DNA of 64,000 nt from Alcaligenaceae bacterium (GTDB lineage: Bacteria > Pseudomonadota > Gammaproteobacteria > Burkholderiales > Burkholderiaceae_B). The position numbers and the translations under genes are program-made. Of the stretch, positions 18,315-26,684 are shown one piece after another. The notes beneath the pieces are model-generated. The model searched no databases and was not told the origin of the DNA. It worked only from the letters and a program-made list of their open reading frames with translations. How positions within the stretch are numbered: the first letter of the stretch is position 1; each line of letters starts with the position of its first letter. The DNA lies in contig JACCEN010000009.1 in the NCBI GenBank assembly GCA_013416435.1, positions 160,748 through 224,747 on the forward strand, given 5' to 3'.

Positions 18315-18379
18315 GGGGTCAGACCCCGTTCGGGGTCTGACCCCAGCCCTGACCCCACCCCTGACCGGGTCTGACCCCG
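18315..18379. repeat. Palindromic repeat plus half copy between phoR and VOC gene
   Basis: A full copy at 18315-18344 (GGGGTCAGACCCC, GTTC centre, GGGGTCTGACCCC) is followed by a degenerate half CCGGGTCTGACCCC at 18366-18379. They fill the gap downstream of phoR and may form a terminating hairpin, although no U-tract follows the full copy. Confidence 0.93.
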
Positions 18380-18387
18380 TGCGGAGA

Positions 18388-19683
18388 CTAGTCGATCCTT
18401 GCCACGCGGGAGGGCGGGAAAATCACGGAGAACAGGCTGCCGGCGCCGAAACGGCTATGGATGGTCAGTTCAGCATTGTGGCGCATCGCCACATGCTTGG
18501 TGATGGCCAAGCCCAGGCCGGTGCCGCCGGTGGCGCGCGAGCGGCCCCGATCCACGCGATAGAAGCGCTCGGTGAGCCTCGGGATGTCCTGGGAAGCGAT
18601 GCCGATGCCGGTGTCCTGGACCGAGTAGCAGGCCTGCCCGGCTTCCGTGATGTACCAGCTGACCGTTATGGTTCCGTCTTTCGGGGTATAGCGTATGGCG
18701 TTGGTCAGCAGGTTGGATACCGCTGACGCCAACTCGGTTTCGACGCCGATGACGCACAGGTTCTCGTCCACGTTCTCGACGAAGATGTGCTGATCGTTTG
18801 AAAGAATGCGCCCTTGCGCCAGCGCCGTTTGCACCAGTTGCGCGACTTGCACTGGCTCGCCTTCGGTATTGGGAGACGATTCGAGCGTGGAGAGCGTGAG
18901 AAGATCGGCAACGATGGCTTGCATGCGTTGCGCCTGTTCCAGCATCAGCGCCTGGTAATGCTGTTTTTGCTCGCTACTGAGCGAGCCTTCCGGCATGTCG
19001 CGCAGGGTCTCAAGGAATCCCGACAGGACCGTGAGCGGGGTGCGCAGCTCGTGCGAGACGTTGGCCACGAAGTCCTTGCGCGTGGTTTCCAGCTTTTCCA
19101 TCTGGGTGACGTCGCGCGTGACGACCAGGTACTGGTCCAGGCCGTATCGGGTGAGCTGCACCAGCAGGGCCCGGTCTTGCCCATCGGTATTCAGATGGAG
19201 CAGGATCGGCGCTGGCCACTCGGTCTGCCGGGCATAGCGCGCGAATTCCGGCGCGCGAAGAATGTTGAATATGCTGTGGTTGCGGTCCGACTCCAGGTTC
19301 AGGCCGACGTGTTCGCTGGCGGTCTGGTTGCACCACGTCAGTTGCATGGCCTGGTCGAGCGTGATCGCGCCGTCCGGCAGAGCCTCGGCGGCGAGCATGA
19401 TGCCGTTCACATGCTCATCGAGCGCATCGATTTCCTGCCGGTTGTGGCGCAGCTTGCGGTAGATGGGCGCGAGGATCTCGTCCCAGGGGCCCACCGAAGG
19501 CGGCGGCGGGGCTTCGATATCCTTTACCCACCTGGAGATGCGCGAGAGCTGCATGCCGCTGACAAGAATCATCAGGATCAGGCCGAACGAGAAAGTCGCC
19601 CAGCCGATGCCCGCGCCCAGCCAGGCGCCGAGCGCCCACCCCAGTACGCCCCACAGGCCAATAGAGATTAAGGTTTTGATCAT
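18388..19683 (-). CDS. phoR: Phosphate regulon sensor histidine kinase PhoR
   Basis: 431 residues. Two N-terminal membrane segments (~5-45) precede a PAS-like region (~95-200), a HisKA domain with H-box FVANVSHELRTPLTVLSGF (phospho-accepting His ~215), and an ATPase with N-box NLLTNAIRYTP, DTGIGI and GTGLGLAITKH. It phosphorylates PhoB when phosphate is scarce and, in the known system, takes its signal from the Pst transporter with PhoU. It begins 41 bases after the phoB stop. No pst or phoU genes are visible here. Confidence 0.95.
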   Translation of the reverse strand: MIKTLISIGLWGVLGWALGAWLGAGIGWATFSFGLILMILVSGMQLSRISRWVKDIEAPPPPSVGPWDEILAPIYRKLRHNRQEIDALDEHVNGIMLAAEALPDGAITLDQAMQLTWCNQTASEHVGLNLESDRNHSIFNILRAPEFARYARQTEWPAPILLHLNTDGQDRALLVQLTRYGLDQYLVVTRDVTQMEKLETTRKDFVANVSHELRTPLTVLSGFLETLRDMPEGSLSSEQKQHYQALMLEQAQRMQAIVADLLTLSTLESSPNTEGEPVQVAQLVQTALAQGRILSNDQHIFVENVDENLCVIGVETELASAVSNLLTNAIRYTPKDGTITVSWYITEAGQACYSVQDTGIGIASQDIPRLTERFYRVDRGRSRATGGTGLGLAITKHVAMRHNAELTIHSRFGAGSLFSVIFPPSRVARID

Positions 19684-19724
19684 GATGACGACATTCGGAA
19701 CTGGTGGCGATTCTTCAGTTTGGT

Positions 19725-20426
19725 TCAGGCGTTCTGGGGCAATTGAGCCGTGAAGCGGTATCCCGCGCCGCGCACCGTTTCAATATGATTCTCATGTTTG
19801 CTGGGTTCCAGCGCCTTGCGCAGGCGCCGGATGTGGACGTCGACCGTGCGCTCTTCCACAAAGACGTGATCGCCCCATACCTGGTCGAGCAATTGCGTGC
19901 GGGAAAAGACGCGTTCGGTGTGCGTCATGAAAAAGTGTAGCAGGCGGAACTCGGTCGGCCCCACGGTGAGCGCCACGTCGCCGCCGGTCACCCGGTGCGT
20001 GGCGGGATCCAGCTTGAGCGTTCCGATCTGGATCACGTCGTCGGTCAGTTGCGGCGCACGGCGTCGCAGCACGGCCTTGATGCGGGCAATCAGCTCTTTG
20101 GGCGAGAAAGGCTTGGTGATGTAGTCGTCCGCGCCGGCTTCCAGCCCTTCCACCTTGTCATGCTCGGCGCCTTTGGCGGTCAGCATGATGACGGGCACGT
20201 TGCGGGTGCGCTCGTCGGAGCGCAGTGTCTTGGCCAGTGTGATGCCCGACGCTCCGGGCAGCATCCAGTCCAGCAGGATGAGGTCCGGCAGTTCGGCTCG
20301 TACCAGCGTCTGCGCTTGCTCGGCATCGAATGCCCGCAATACTTTGTGTCCGGCAAAGGACAGGTTCACGGAAATCAATTCCTGGATGGCGGGCTCATCT
20401 TCAACAACGAGTATGGTCGTGCTCAT
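19725..20426 (-). CDS. phoB: Phosphate regulon response regulator PhoB
   Basis: 233 residues. A receiver domain has the acidic pair VVEDEPAI, phospho-Asp in LILLDWMLPGASG (~53) and conserved Lys in LTAKGAE. A winged-helix OmpR-type DNA-binding domain follows (~130-228; VGPTEFRLLHFFMTHTERVFSRTQLLD and VDVHIRRLRKAL). It activates phosphate-starvation genes through Pho boxes. A candidate Pho box with a well-placed -10 lies upstream, consistent with autoregulation. It is the first gene of phoBR. Confidence 0.97.
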   Translation of the reverse strand: MSTTILVVEDEPAIQELISVNLSFAGHKVLRAFDAEQAQTLVRAELPDLILLDWMLPGASGITLAKTLRSDERTRNVPVIMLTAKGAEHDKVEGLEAGADDYITKPFSPKELIARIKAVLRRRAPQLTDDVIQIGTLKLDPATHRVTGGDVALTVGPTEFRLLHFFMTHTERVFSRTQLLDQVWGDHVFVEERTVDVHIRRLRKALEPSKHENHIETVRGAGYRFTAQLPQNA

Positions 20427-20464
20427 GGTAGCTTTGTATTCTGGGTGATGGGTAATGCCCCTGA

Positions 20465-20498
20465 ATAATATGGCGCAAATATTTCAGGTTTGTGAAAG
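20465..20498 (-). promoter_or_regulatory. Candidate Pho box and -10 for phoBR
   Basis: On the minus strand CTTTCACAAACCTGAAAT (20498-20481) matches the Pho box consensus CTGTCATAWAWCTGTCAY at about 13 of 18 positions. Ten bases further is TATTAT (20470-20465), close to the normal distance between a Pho box and a -10 element. PhoB would replace contact at -35. Confidence 0.6.
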
Positions 20499-20549
20499 CC
20501 CGCCGGTCTTGCGAATCTTAACCCGGTAATGATGTACGATTAGGAAATC

Positions 20550-21344
20550 ATGCAAAACCTTCATTCCCCCACACCAGACGCTTCCAGCCAGGACAGCGGC
20601 GCGCAGGCCGGCGCCAGCACGCATTTTGGCTTCAAGACCGTGAGCGAAAAAGAAAAGGCGGGCAAGGTGGCCGAAGTCTTTCACTCCGTCGCCGGCCGCT
20701 ACGACATCATGAACGACCTCATGTCGGTCGGGCTGCATCGTGTCTGGAAAGCGTTCACCATAGGCCGGGCCGACGTCCGCCCGGGCATGAAAGTCCTGGA
20801 CATCGCCGGCGGCACGGGCGACCTGGCGCGTGCGTTTGCCAAGCGCGCCGGCGCGCGGGGCGAGGTCTGGCTGACCGACATCAACGATTCCATGCTGCGC
20901 GTCGGGCGGGACCGCCTGACGGATCAAGGCATGCTGCTGCCCACGGCGGTTTGCGACGCCGAAAACCTGCCTTTCCCTTCCGGGTACTTCGACCGGGTCA
21001 GCGTGGCTTTCGGGCTGCGCAACATGACGCACAAAGACCGCGCGCTGTCCGAAATGCGCCGCGTGCTCAAACCCGGCGGCAAGCTCCTGGTTCTCGAGTT
21101 CTCGCGGGTGGCCAAGCCCCTGGCGCCGGCGTACGACTGGTATTCCTTCAACGTACTGCCTTGGCTGGGCAAGAAGGTGGCGGGCGACGAGGCCAGTTAC
21201 CGCTACCTGGCGGAATCCATACGCATGCATCCCGATCAAAGCACTTTGGCCGGCATGCTGGCCGACGCGGGCCTGTCCCGGGTACGGTATTTCAATCTCA
21301 GCGCCGGCCTGGTCGCGCTGCATGAAGGCGTCAACCTGGGCTAG
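20550..21344 (+). CDS. ubiE: Demethylmenaquinone/2-methoxy-6-polyprenyl-1,4-benzoquinol methylase UbiE
   Basis: 264 residues, a class I SAM methyltransferase that carries out the C-methylation step of ubiquinone synthesis. Motif I is [15 protein letters not shown] (~87); the UbiE signatures [17 protein letters not shown] (~49) and [23 protein letters not shown] (~150) are intact. An Ala/Gly/Ser-rich N-terminal ~25 residues is extra. It is transcribed divergently from phoB and lies upstream of ubiJ-ubiB with one other gene between. Confidence 0.97.
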   Translation: MQNLHSPTPDASSQDSGAQAGASTHFGFKTVSEKEKAGKVAEVFHSVAGRYDIMNDLMSVGLHRVWKAFTIGRADVRPGMKVLDIAGGTGDLARAFAKRAGARGEVWLTDINDSMLRVGRDRLTDQGMLLPTAVCDAENLPFPSGYFDRVSVAFGLRNMTHKDRALSEMRRVLKPGGKLLVLEFSRVAKPLAPAYDWYSFNVLPWLGKKVAGDEASYRYLAESIRMHPDQSTLAGMLADAGLSRVRYFNLSAGLVALHEGVNLG

Positions 21345-21369
21345 GATCTGTTGACGCCGGGGGCGGGGT

Positions 21370-21454
21370 GGGGTCAGACCCCGTATGGGGTCTGACCCCT
21401 GGCTTCACAGGCTGGGTCAGAGGCGGGGTCAGACCCCATACGGGGTCTGACCCC
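21370..21454. repeat. Two palindromic repeats downstream of ubiE
   Basis: Full copies at 21370-21399 (centre GTAT) and 21425-21454 (centre ATAC) are separated by 25 bases. They lie between the ubiE stop and the promoter of the Tim44-like gene, where stacked hairpins could end or stabilize the ubiE transcript. Confidence 0.95.
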
Positions 21455-21504
21455 AGGCTGCCATTCACCCGGTTTCTTCAATTTTTCGCGGAAACATGAA
21501 CGTT

Positions 21505-21533
21505 TTGTAATGCCGCCTGTCTTACTTTATGCT
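21505..21533 (+). promoter_or_regulatory. Sigma-70-type promoter of the Tim44-like gene
   Basis: TTGTAA (21505-21510) and TATGCT (21528-21533) are separated by exactly 17 bases in a locally A/T-rich stretch. Transcription would start near 21540, giving a leader of about 130 bases that ends in AAGGAG before the ATG at 21669. Confidence 0.6.
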
Positions 21534-21668
21534 AATGTTCAGCTTCCAGTAAGTATTGTGGCGTGCACGCCTGCGCTTTGCGGCCGCCGCGTCATGCTTG
21601 CATATCCAGATAAAGACATAAGCGGTGGCGGGTCTTCCAGCCCGCTCCCTCTTCAAGGAGATCACTAG

Positions 21669-22655
21669 ATGTCTAAACGTATTTCTCGGCTGCTTGCCAT
21701 CGCCATGCTGACGGTATCCGCCGGCGCGATGCTGTCGGTGTCGTTCGACGCCGAAGCGCGACGGGCGGGTGGCGGAAAAAGCCTTGGACGCCAGTCGTCC
21801 AACGTGACCCAGCAGCGCCAGGCGGTGACACCGCCCGCGGCGGCTTCGACCACGAACCGCGCCGCAGCGCCGGCGGCCGGCGCAGCCGCCACGGGCGCCG
21901 CCGCCAGCACTGCGGCCAAGAGCGGCATGTCGCGCTGGCTGGGTCCCATAGCCGGCATCGCCGCCGGCCTTGGCATTGCCGCACTGCTGTCCAGCATGGG
22001 GCTTTCGGGCGCCTTCCTGGAAATGATGTCCAGCTTGCTGCTCATCGCCTTACTGGTCTTCGGCGTCATCTTCATCGTGCGCAGGTTGCGTGGCGGCGCA
22101 TCGCGCCCCGCCATGCAGCAAGCGGGCGGCGCCGCAAGCGCCGACCGTTCCCAGAACCTATTCCGCCAGTCCGCCGGTCAAGCAGGCGCGTCGCAAGCGC
22201 CGGCCGTTCCGGCCGCCATGCCCAGCGCTGCCATTGCGCCGGTTCCCGCGGCGCCGGTGGACGACAAATGGTTCATCCCCGGCGATTTCGACACGTCCGC
22301 ATTCCTGACCAATGCCAAGGCGCAATTCATCGAAATCCAGGCCATCTGGGACAGCGGCGATCTCGACCGTCTGCGCGAATACATGACCGACGACCTGGTC
22401 GCCGAAGTCAAGCCCGAAATCCTCGCGCGCGGCGAAGGCAACGTGACGGAAGTCGTGCTGTTGAACGCAGAACTCCTGGGTATCGAGGCCGTGTCGGGCG
22501 GCCATCTGGCCAGCGTGCGCTATTCGGGCATGCTGCGCGAGGCCAAGGGCGCAGAAGCGTTCCGCTTCGAAGAAGTCTGGAATCTCTACAAGGGCGAAGG
22601 CGCGGGCTGGCTGCTGGCCGGCATCCAGCAAATCCCCATCGACTACGCCAGCTAA
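21669..22655 (+). CDS. Tim44-like domain membrane protein
   Basis: 328 residues. An N-terminal signal or anchor segment (residues ~5-28, ending SFDAEARR) is followed by a Gln/Thr/Ala-rich low-complexity stretch (~35-85), one or two hydrophobic helices (~95-138; LGPIAGIAAGLGIAALL, then SLLLIALLVFGVIFIVRRL), a second linker, and a Tim44-like domain (~195-328; FLTNAKAQFIEIQAIWDSGDLDRLREYMTDDL). In bacteria this fold is a membrane-tethered adaptor of poorly known function. AAGGAG lies 8 bases before the ATG. It sits between ubiE and ubiJ but has its own promoter. Confidence 0.88.
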   Translation: MSKRISRLLAIAMLTVSAGAMLSVSFDAEARRAGGGKSLGRQSSNVTQQRQAVTPPAAASTTNRAAAPAAGAAATGAAASTAAKSGMSRWLGPIAGIAAGLGIAALLSSMGLSGAFLEMMSSLLLIALLVFGVIFIVRRLRGGASRPAMQQAGGAASADRSQNLFRQSAGQAGASQAPAVPAAMPSAAIAPVPAAPVDDKWFIPGDFDTSAFLTNAKAQFIEIQAIWDSGDLDRLREYMTDDLVAEVKPEILARGEGNVTEVVLLNAELLGIEAVSGGHLASVRYSGMLREAKGAEAFRFEEVWNLYKGEGAGWLLAGIQQIPIDYAS

Positions 22656-22746
22656 GCGCGGCGATGCGCGCGGGCAAGCCCGGCCCGCGCATCGATGCTT
22701 TCGGGCCGGCATGCTGTTTGGCCGGCCAAAGCGGCTCCAAACATGG

Positions 22747-22766
22747 CGGCGCCCTCCCGGGCGCCG
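22747..22766 (+). terminator. Possible weak terminator hairpin after the Tim44-like gene
   Basis: CGGCGCCC (22747-22754) pairs with GGGCGCCG (22759-22766) around a four-base loop. A short T-run (GGATTTT) follows after several bases, so it is at best a weak intrinsic terminator. Confidence 0.3.
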
Positions 22767-22898
22767 TTGCGGATTTTCCCGTTTGCATTCCTTGCACCGC
22801 CAGCGGCACAGCGCAACAGGCCATCCGCCTTGTATAAAACCGTTAAACTTGGGCACTGACAAGTTCTGAGCCATACCGGTTTTTTCGTGCACGCCACC

Positions 22899-23540
22899 AT
22901 GTTTCCATTTTCCTTGCTTCCCGATCCGGCCTTCATGCATGCGCGCATTCTGAATATGCTGCTGCGGCGGGAAGACTGGGCGCGCGAACGCCTTAGCCGG
23001 CACGCCGGGAAAACGCTGCGGTTCGCCGTTGGCGCTTTCAAGACGGGGTTTGTCTTGCAGTCCGACGGCTACGTGCAGGTTTCGGACCCGGCCGTGGTGC
23101 CCGATGTCATCCTGACCGTGCCGGCCGCCCGCTTTGCGGATCTCCCGTCCGTCTTGCGTTCCCGCGATCCCGCTGCCATCGCGGCCATCATGCATGTCCA
23201 GGGAGACGCCGGCCTTGCCCAGGTGGTGTCGGATCTGGCTCGCGATTTGCGCTGGGACGTCGAAGACGATCTATCCCGCATCGTGGGTGATGTGGCGGCC
23301 GCTCGTCTGACAAGCTTGGGGCGCAATGCCGCCAGCGGCATGCAGAGCGCGGCGATCCGGCTTGCCGGCAATGTAGGGGAATACCTGACCGAGGAAAGCG
23401 GGCTGATGGCGACCAGGCAGGCCTACGATGACTGGGTGGGCAGGCTGGCCGAGATGCGCAAGCGGCTCGACCGCCTGGATGCCAGGATCAGCGCCTTGCC
23501 CCCGGTTCCGGAGACGCGGCTCAAAATGGGCGGCCGCTGA
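22899..23540 (+). CDS. ubiJ: Ubiquinone biosynthesis accessory factor UbiJ (SCP2 domain)
   Basis: 213 residues. The N-terminal half is an SCP2-like lipid-binding fold ([66 protein letters not shown]). The C-terminal part is helical with a likely short coiled coil ([16 protein letters not shown]). UbiJ helps assemble the soluble Ubi complex that hydroxylates and methylates the lipid precursor. Starts at GTG 22887 and ATG 22899 are both possible; neither has a strong ribosome site and the ATG is preferred. Its stop overlaps the ubiB start by one base (TGATG). Confidence 0.88.
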   Translation: MFPFSLLPDPAFMHARILNMLLRREDWARERLSRHAGKTLRFAVGAFKTGFVLQSDGYVQVSDPAVVPDVILTVPAARFADLPSVLRSRDPAAIAAIMHVQGDAGLAQVVSDLARDLRWDVEDDLSRIVGDVAAARLTSLGRNAASGMQSAAIRLAGNVGEYLTEESGLMATRQAYDDWVGRLAEMRKRLDRLDARISALPPVPETRLKMGGR

Positions 23541-25096
23541 TGTTTACCTTGCTGCGTTTGCTGAAAATCGTCATTGTCGCCCTGCGCTACAGGCTCGACG
23601 AGCTCGTGCTGTCGGGAATCAAGCATCCCATTGCCTATACGCTGCTGCGCATCGTGCGCTTCGGCCGTCCGCCCAGAACGCCTCGCGGGGTCCGGCTGCG
23701 GCTCGCCCTGGAGTCCCTGGGCCCGATCTTCGTGAAATTCGGGCAGGTTCTTTCCACGCGCCGCGACCTCATCCCGCTGGACGTCGCGATCGAGCTTGCC
23801 CTGCTGCAGGACCGCGTGCCGCCGTTTCCCTCGGACCAGGCTGCCGCCGGCATCGAGGCCGCACTGGGCGCATCGCCCCATACCTTGTTCAAGCATTTCG
23901 AGGTCGACCCCGTGGCCTCGGCATCCATCGCCCAGGTCCATTTCGCGGTGTTGCACGACGGGCGGGAAGTGGCCGTGAAGGTCCTGCGTCCGGGCATGCG
24001 CGACATCATCGAAAAAGACCTTGCGCTCATGCGGGTACTGGCGGGCCTGATCGAGCGCCTGGCGGCGGATGGCCGCCGTCTCAAGCCTCGCCAGGTCGTT
24101 GCAGAATTCGACAACTACCTGCATGACGAGCTGGACCTCATACGCGAAGCGTCGAACTGCAGCCAGCTGCGCCGGAACTTTTCGCCCGAAACAGGGCGAG
24201 AGCACCTGCTCATGGTGCCGGAGGTCGTCTGGGAATATTGCGCGACCACCGTCTTCACGATGGAGCGCATGAGCGGCATACCGGTAGGCCAGATCGAGCG
24301 CCTTCGGGCAGCCGGCATCGATACCAAGGAACTTGGCCGGGCGGGCGTGGAGATCTTCTTCATGCAGGTCTTCACCGATGGTTTTTTCCACGCAGACATG
24401 CATCCTGGCAATATTTTCGTGTCGGACCGCCCCGAAACGCTGGGCCGGTATATTGCGCTGGACTTCGGCATCGTCGGTTCCCTGTCCGAATTCGACAAGA
24501 ACTATCTGGCCCAGAATTTCCTGGCGTTTTTCCGGCGTGATTATCACCGGGTCGCCCAACTGCATATCGAGTCCGGATGGGTGCCGCCCAATACGCGCGA
24601 AGAAGAGCTCGAAGGCGCCGTGCGGGCGGTTTGCGAACCCTATTTCGACCGGCCGCTGTCCGAGATTTCCCTCGGCCAGGTGCTGTTGCGCCTGTTCCAG
24701 ACATCCCGCCGCTTCAATGTCGAGATACAGCCGCAGCTGGTGCTGCTGCAGAAAACACTGTTGAACGTGGAAGGCATGGGCCGCGAGCTGGACCCCAACC
24801 TGGATCTCTGGAAGACGGCCAAGCCTTATCTGGAAAAATGGATGCATGAACGGGTTGGGCTTACCGGCCTGCGCAAGCAGCTCGACAAGGAAGCCGGCCA
24901 GTGGTCGCAGCTGCTTCCGGAAATTCCCAGGCTGGTCCACGCGCGCCTGAGCCGGCCCGATTACGGCCCTGCGTTAAACTTGGAACTGACGCGCCTTCGC
25001 AAGGCTCAGCAGCAAGGCAATCGCTTGTTGATGTTGTTGTCCGCCATCGCCATGGTGGCTTTGGGTGTGGCTGTATGGGCATTGACTCAAAACTAG
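23540..25096 (+). CDS. ubiB: Ubiquinone biosynthesis protein UbiB (ABC1/ADCK atypical kinase)
   Basis: 518 residues. Family marks are the KxGQ-type helix [16 protein letters not shown] (~68), an Ala-rich loop [12 protein letters not shown] in place of a Gly-rich loop, catalytic [10 protein letters not shown] (Lys), [15 protein letters not shown] (HxD-like) and the ALDFGIVG metal site. The C-terminus has one or two hydrophobic helices ([20 protein letters not shown]). It is an ATPase-like membrane protein that supports ubiquinone precursor processing. It is translationally coupled to ubiJ. Confidence 0.97.
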   Translation: MFTLLRLLKIVIVALRYRLDELVLSGIKHPIAYTLLRIVRFGRPPRTPRGVRLRLALESLGPIFVKFGQVLSTRRDLIPLDVAIELALLQDRVPPFPSDQAAAGIEAALGASPHTLFKHFEVDPVASASIAQVHFAVLHDGREVAVKVLRPGMRDIIEKDLALMRVLAGLIERLAADGRRLKPRQVVAEFDNYLHDELDLIREASNCSQLRRNFSPETGREHLLMVPEVVWEYCATTVFTMERMSGIPVGQIERLRAAGIDTKELGRAGVEIFFMQVFTDGFFHADMHPGNIFVSDRPETLGRYIALDFGIVGSLSEFDKNYLAQNFLAFFRRDYHRVAQLHIESGWVPPNTREEELEGAVRAVCEPYFDRPLSEISLGQVLLRLFQTSRRFNVEIQPQLVLLQKTLLNVEGMGRELDPNLDLWKTAKPYLEKWMHERVGLTGLRKQLDKEAGQWSQLLPEIPRLVHARLSRPDYGPALNLELTRLRKAQQQGNRLLMLLSAIAMVALGVAVWALTQN

Positions 25097-25230
25097 CCCG
25101 ACTATCCCTATTTCACATGTTGTCTCGCTGAAATAATCCTGTTAACTGCGCCGTCTATGCTGACGGCATGCAACGAGTTCGCCCGGGCACTGCTGTACGG
25201 TATCGCCGGGTCCATGAATGAGAGAGAACT

Positions 25231-26082
25231 ATGCTTTACCCTGAATTGTTCAAATCGATGGAAGCCGTGCGCTGGAATATGGGTACCGACATTCCATGGT
25301 CGGACTATGATCCCGCGAAGCTGAGCGACGAGCAAGCCTACACCATCAAGATGAACGCCATCACCGAATGGGCGGCATTGCCGGCCACGGAAATGTTCCT
25401 GCGCGACAACGCCGACGACAGCGATTTCTGCGCATTCATGTCGGTCTGGTTCTTCGAAGAGCAGAAACACTCGCTGGCCCTCATCGAGTATCTGCGCCGC
25501 TTCCGCCCGGAGCTTGTCCCCACGGAGGAAGAGCTGCACAAAGTACGCTTTGAGTTCGATCCGGCGCCGGCGCTGGAAACCCTGATGCTGCATTTCTGCG
25601 GCGAGGTCCGCCTGAACCACTGGTATCGGCGCGCGGCCGATTGGCACACCGAGCCGGTCATCAAAGCCATCTACAAAATCATTGCACAGGACGAAGCCAG
25701 GCATGCGGGCGCGTATCTGCGCTATATGAAGCGTGCGCTGGTCCATCGCGGCAAGGAATTCGGCCACAACGCAAGGCTGGCGTTCTCCAAGATCGGCGTC
25801 CTGATGGCGTCCGCGCACCGGACACCGCAAGCCTTGCATCCCACGAATCTGCACGTCAATAAAGAGCTCTATCCGCAGGACACGGTGCAGTCGAAACTGC
25901 CTTCGCCCGGCTGGCTCGAAAACTGGCTCGACAACCAGATTCAGTTCGACAACGAATGGGAAGGCAAGGTCAGCACGCGCATCCTGCACAATATGTCCTT
26001 GCTGATGGACAGCACCTTCAATACGGTGCAGGATCTGAACCGCTACCGCAAGCAGCTGACCAAGGGCCTGGCTGTCGCCTGA
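25231..26082 (+). CDS. Diiron ferritin-like / acyl-ACP desaturase-like protein
   Basis: 283 residues, mostly helical. Putative diiron ligands are Glu in ITEWAALPATEM, the EExxH of FFEEQKHSLALIEY, a later Glu in LMLHFCGEVRLNHWY and the DEARH of IIAQDEARHAGAYL, as in ferritin-like oxidoreductases and stearoyl-ACP desaturases. The substrate is not known. AGAGAG precedes the ATG by about 7 bases. hldE starts 17 bases downstream, so they may be cotranscribed, though no functional link is evident. Confidence 0.75.
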   Translation: MLYPELFKSMEAVRWNMGTDIPWSDYDPAKLSDEQAYTIKMNAITEWAALPATEMFLRDNADDSDFCAFMSVWFFEEQKHSLALIEYLRRFRPELVPTEEELHKVRFEFDPAPALETLMLHFCGEVRLNHWYRRAADWHTEPVIKAIYKIIAQDEARHAGAYLRYMKRALVHRGKEFGHNARLAFSKIGVLMASAHRTPQALHPTNLHVNKELYPQDTVQSKLPSPGWLENWLDNQIQFDNEWEGKVSTRILHNMSLLMDSTFNTVQDLNRYRKQLTKGLAVA

Positions 26083-26099
26083 ACCGCGCAGGCTCGCAT

Positions 26100-26594
26100 A
26101 TGACGGTCCGTTTCGAATCCAAGATCCTGCCCCGCGAGGCATGCGTCGCGGCAGTGCGGAGCGGCGCGCTGCCGCGCCCCATTGTCTTCACCAACGGCGT
26201 GTTCGATATTCTGCATCGTGGCCATGTCAGCTACCTGGATGAGGCCGCGCAACTCGGGGCCAGCCTGATCGTGGCCGTCAACACCGACGCATCGGCTCGC
26301 CGCCTGGGCAAGGGCGATGACCGCCCCCTCAATGCCGAGGCGGATCGCGCGGCCCTCCTGGCCGCCCTGGCCAGCGTCACCATGGTCACTTCGTTCGACG
26401 AGGACACGCCCCAGGCGCTCATCGAAGCCCTGCGACCCGATGTCATCGTGAAGGGTGGGGACTACGACATGGAAAGTCTGCCCGAAACCGCAAGCGTCAA
26501 AAGCTGGGGCGGCAGGGCCGTGGCAATACCGTTCGAGCATGAACGGTCGACGACGTCGCTGGTCCGAAAGATCAGGGGTCAGACCCCGAATTGA
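26100..26594 (+). CDS. hldE: D-glycero-beta-D-manno-heptose 1-phosphate adenylyltransferase
   Basis: 164 residues corresponding to the C-terminal nucleotidyltransferase domain of HldE (also called RfaE2/WaaE), a stand-alone form common in betaproteobacteria. It makes ADP-heptose for lipopolysaccharide core. Motifs are FTNGVFDILHRGHVSYL (HxGH), NTDASARRLGKG, VIVKGGDYDMESLPE and FEHERSTTSLVRKIRG. The last codons (GQTPN) and the stop TGA come from a copy of the genomic palindromic repeat, so the natural terminus has been overwritten without loss of known motifs. The kinase half (HldA/RfaE1) is not in the window. Confidence 0.93.
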   Translation: MTVRFESKILPREACVAAVRSGALPRPIVFTNGVFDILHRGHVSYLDEAAQLGASLIVAVNTDASARRLGKGDDRPLNAEADRAALLAALASVTMVTSFDEDTPQALIEALRPDVIVKGGDYDMESLPETASVKSWGGRAVAIPFEHERSTTSLVRKIRGQTPN

Positions 26595-26672
26595 CCCGGG
26601 GTCAGACCCCGTACGGGGTCTGACCCCTTGGACCGCCGAGCCGGGGTCAGACCCTGGATGGGGTCAGACCCC
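26575..26672. repeat. Repeat cluster between convergent hldE and tolC
   Basis: It holds a half copy (26575-26587) supplying the hldE end, a full palindrome at 26598-26627 (centre GTAC), and a direct-oriented pair GGGGTCAGACCC / GGGGTCAGACCCC at 26643-26672. The cluster occupies the entire convergent gap. Confidence 0.93.
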
Positions 26673-26684
26673 GGGCCTACAGGC

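Noticed and set aside
22662..22693. GC-rich inverted repeat right after the Tim44-like gene as an intrinsic terminator
   Set aside because: The arms pair imperfectly (GATGCGCGCGGGC / GGCCCGCGCATC) and no T-run follows; the 22747 hairpin is the better, though weak, candidate.
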